Of a DNA stretch of 7,104 nt, positions 6,169-7,104 are shown in pieces. The notes beneath the pieces were generated by a model, which was not told where the DNA came from, ran no database searches, and saw only the letters and a list, made by a program, of their open reading frames with translations. Origin of the DNA: Nitrospinaceae bacterium (GTDB lineage: Bacteria > Nitrospinota > Nitrospinia > Nitrospinales > VA-1); NCBI GenBank assembly GCA_012961055.1, contig DUAA01000057.1:1-7104 (forward strand), given 5' to 3'. Position 1 is the stretch's first letter. Every line of letters begins with the position of its first letter. The translations under genes were made by a program, and so were the position numbers.

Positions 6169-6283
6169 AGCGGCGGATAGCTTAAAGGTTTTCCCGTTTT
6201 TATAGGTTTCCAGTACTTGCCATCACCTCTTGAATTTTGCGAAACCGAAAAAGTTTCAGCATTGATTACCTTGACCACCAAGC

Positions 6284-6297
6284 CCACTTTGGCGTGG
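6284..6297 (+). repeat. CCACT-n-GGCGTGG motif, copy C
   Basis: CCACTTTGGCGTGG can form the CCAC/GTGG hairpin seen in copies A and B near the smc 3' end, with one more loop base. With its flanks (GC before, A after) it aligns best with copy A. The 10-mer TTTGGCGTGG inside it recurs exactly at 4784-4793, just upstream of the smc start codon. Confidence 0.3.
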
Positions 6298-6455
6298 ATA
6301 TGTATATGCGATTTCCGCTAGACGGGACGTGCTCTCAATGATGTTCTGGGAATTTACTGGTCAGGAGTTGACCTCCAAAAATTTGGACATTAATAATCAT
6401 TCCGTCATGACCAATTTTCCTGAGCATATTTTTCATAATAAATAATGTTGAGTCT

Positions 6456-6464
6456 TGATATACT
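6456..6464 (+). promoter_or_regulatory. Candidate pyrF promoter, extended -10
   Basis: TGATATACT contains TATACT (6459-6464) with the TGn extension. No good -35 is seen at the expected distance in the AT-rich upstream DNA. Transcription would begin near 6471, about 29 nt before the ATG at 6500, so pyrF could be expressed separately from the Nudix gene. Confidence 0.4.
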
Positions 6465-6499
6465 TCCTTTAAGTTTTTATCGAATACTTTGTGAATACA

Positions 6500-7104
6500 A
6501 TGAACCCTCAAAACCCATTGATTTTTGCTCTGGATGTTGCTGAAAAAACGGCAGCGGAGCATTATGTCAAAATGCTCGAAGGGGTAGTTGGTTGCTTCAA
6601 GATAGGGTTGGAGTTGTTTATCCGCGAAGGACCTGATGTGATAAAAATGATTCAAGACTATTCCACAGCAAATATTTTTCTTGATCTCAAGCTGCATGAT
6701 ATTCCTGCTACAGTAAGGGGTGCTTTGCGATCTGCGGAGAAGTTAGGGGTTCATTTCATTACGATTCACTCCACTGAAGGAGAAATGATTCTTGAGACCG
6801 CAGAAGAGGTGAAAGATTCAGGGCTGGAAGTGCTGGCGGTAACAGTATTGACCAGTACGAGTGCCTCTTCTTTGGCCAGTCTGGGTATACGTAATGATAT
6901 CGATGTAGCGGCCCTAGTACTGGACCGTGCCGTGCGAGCACAAAATTCAGGTTGCGCCGGAGTCATTTGTTCCGGGGAGGAAGCGAAGCTAATTCGGAAA
7001 AAATGCGGTAAAGATTTTAAAATTGTGGTTCCTGGAATTCGTCCGCAATGGGCTTGCGTGGCAGGTGACGATCAGAATCGAATCGCGACCCCGACTCGGG
7101 CTAT
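6500..7104 (+). CDS. pyrF: Orotidine 5'-phosphate decarboxylase (C-terminus outside window)
   Basis: PyrF decarboxylates OMP to UMP, the last step of de novo pyrimidine synthesis, as a cytoplasmic TIM-barrel dimer. The 201 codons present cover most of a protein of usually about 230-240 residues. Visible marks are the first barrel strand FALD (D12), K34 in FKIGLELF, and the catalytic DxKxxD at D62, K64 and D67 in FLDLKLHDIP, which together supply the Lys-Asp-Lys-Asp charge network. Downstream are the phosphate/ribose-contacting ITIHS, VTVLTS and VVPGIRP, then DDQNR near the cut edge. The order and spacing fit group I bacterial PyrF. ATG 6500 has no clear ribosome-binding site; an in-frame GTG at 6491 has none either, so the exact start is uncertain. 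The final Arg-containing phosphate loop lies beyond the window. The gene is on the same strand as the Nudix gene, separated from it by 484 nt. Confidence 0.95.
   Translation, partial: MNPQNPLIFALDVAEKTAAEHYVKMLEGVVGCFKIGLELFIREGPDVIKMIQDYSTANIFLDLKLHDIPATVRGALRSAEKLGVHFITIHSTEGEMILETAEEVKDSGLEVLAVTVLTSTSASSLASLGIRNDIDVAALVLDRAVRAQNSGCAGVICSGEEAKLIRKKCGKDFKIVVPGIRPQWACVAGDDQNRIATPTRA

Larger units (their letters stand above)
6169..6499. other. Intergenic stretch before pyrF, no convincing gene
   Basis: All plus-strand frames are interrupted by several stops. The long minus-strand ORF here (6335-6697) runs antisense into pyrF and shows no family features. The stretch contains a third CCACT-n-GGCGTGG motif (6284-6297), a possible weak hairpin CCGCC (6156-6160)/GGCGG (6172-6176) just before it, and the pyrF promoter candidate. 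Parts of it may be the decayed remainder of the gene that began at 6037. No clear intrinsic terminator for the Nudix transcript is seen. Confidence 0.5.

Noticed and set aside
6335..6697. 120-codon minus-strand ORF
   Set aside because: Half of it is antisense to pyrF, whose catalytic motifs are clear; the product resembles nothing known.
6759..6966. Two short minus-strand ORFs
   Set aside because: Both are antisense to pyrF and are explained as frame shadows.

Overview
The window looks like a chromosomal segment of a free-living Gram-negative-type bacterium with moderate to low GC. I cannot fix the phylum from sequence alone. The style of the SMC and PyrF proteins would suit a deltaproteobacterium or a Nitrospinota-like lineage, but that is a guess.

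Layout. Minus strand, left part: a leucine-rich-repeat (LRR) gene runs off the left edge (1-1000). It lies downstream of a complete smc gene (1225-4782), which encodes the chromosome-organising SMC ATPase. The 224-nt gap between them carries a good promoter candidate for the LRR gene and small hairpin-forming repeats. Plus strand, right part: a divergently transcribed pair encodes a Spx/ArsC-like thioredoxin-fold protein (5098-5439) and a CoA-pyrophosphatase-type Nudix hydrolase (5464-6015), 24 nt apart and probably co-transcribed. Next comes a 484-nt stretch holding one doubtful 43-codon ORF and otherwise no convincing gene. The window ends inside pyrF (orotidine 5'-phosphate decarboxylase, from 6500), which has its own candidate promoter.

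The most interesting signal is in the 315-nt divergent spacer between smc and the ArsC-like gene. A perfect 16-bp palindrome (4905-4920) matches the published NrdR-box consensus at 14 of 16 positions. A second 16-bp inverted repeat (4874-4889) lies exactly 31 bp away centre to centre and covers the likely -10 element of the smc promoter. Paired boxes about three helical turns apart are the usual NrdR operator design. This suggests that smc, a chromosome-segregation gene, may be under the regulator of ribonucleotide reductase, tying chromosome condensation to dNTP supply. A consensus DnaA box (4901-4909) overlaps the same palindrome.

Apart from this operator, the genes are ordinary housekeeping functions: chromosome structure, nucleotide pool and cofactor hygiene, thiol/redox control and pyrimidine synthesis. 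I see no mobile element, CRISPR array, tRNA or rRNA.
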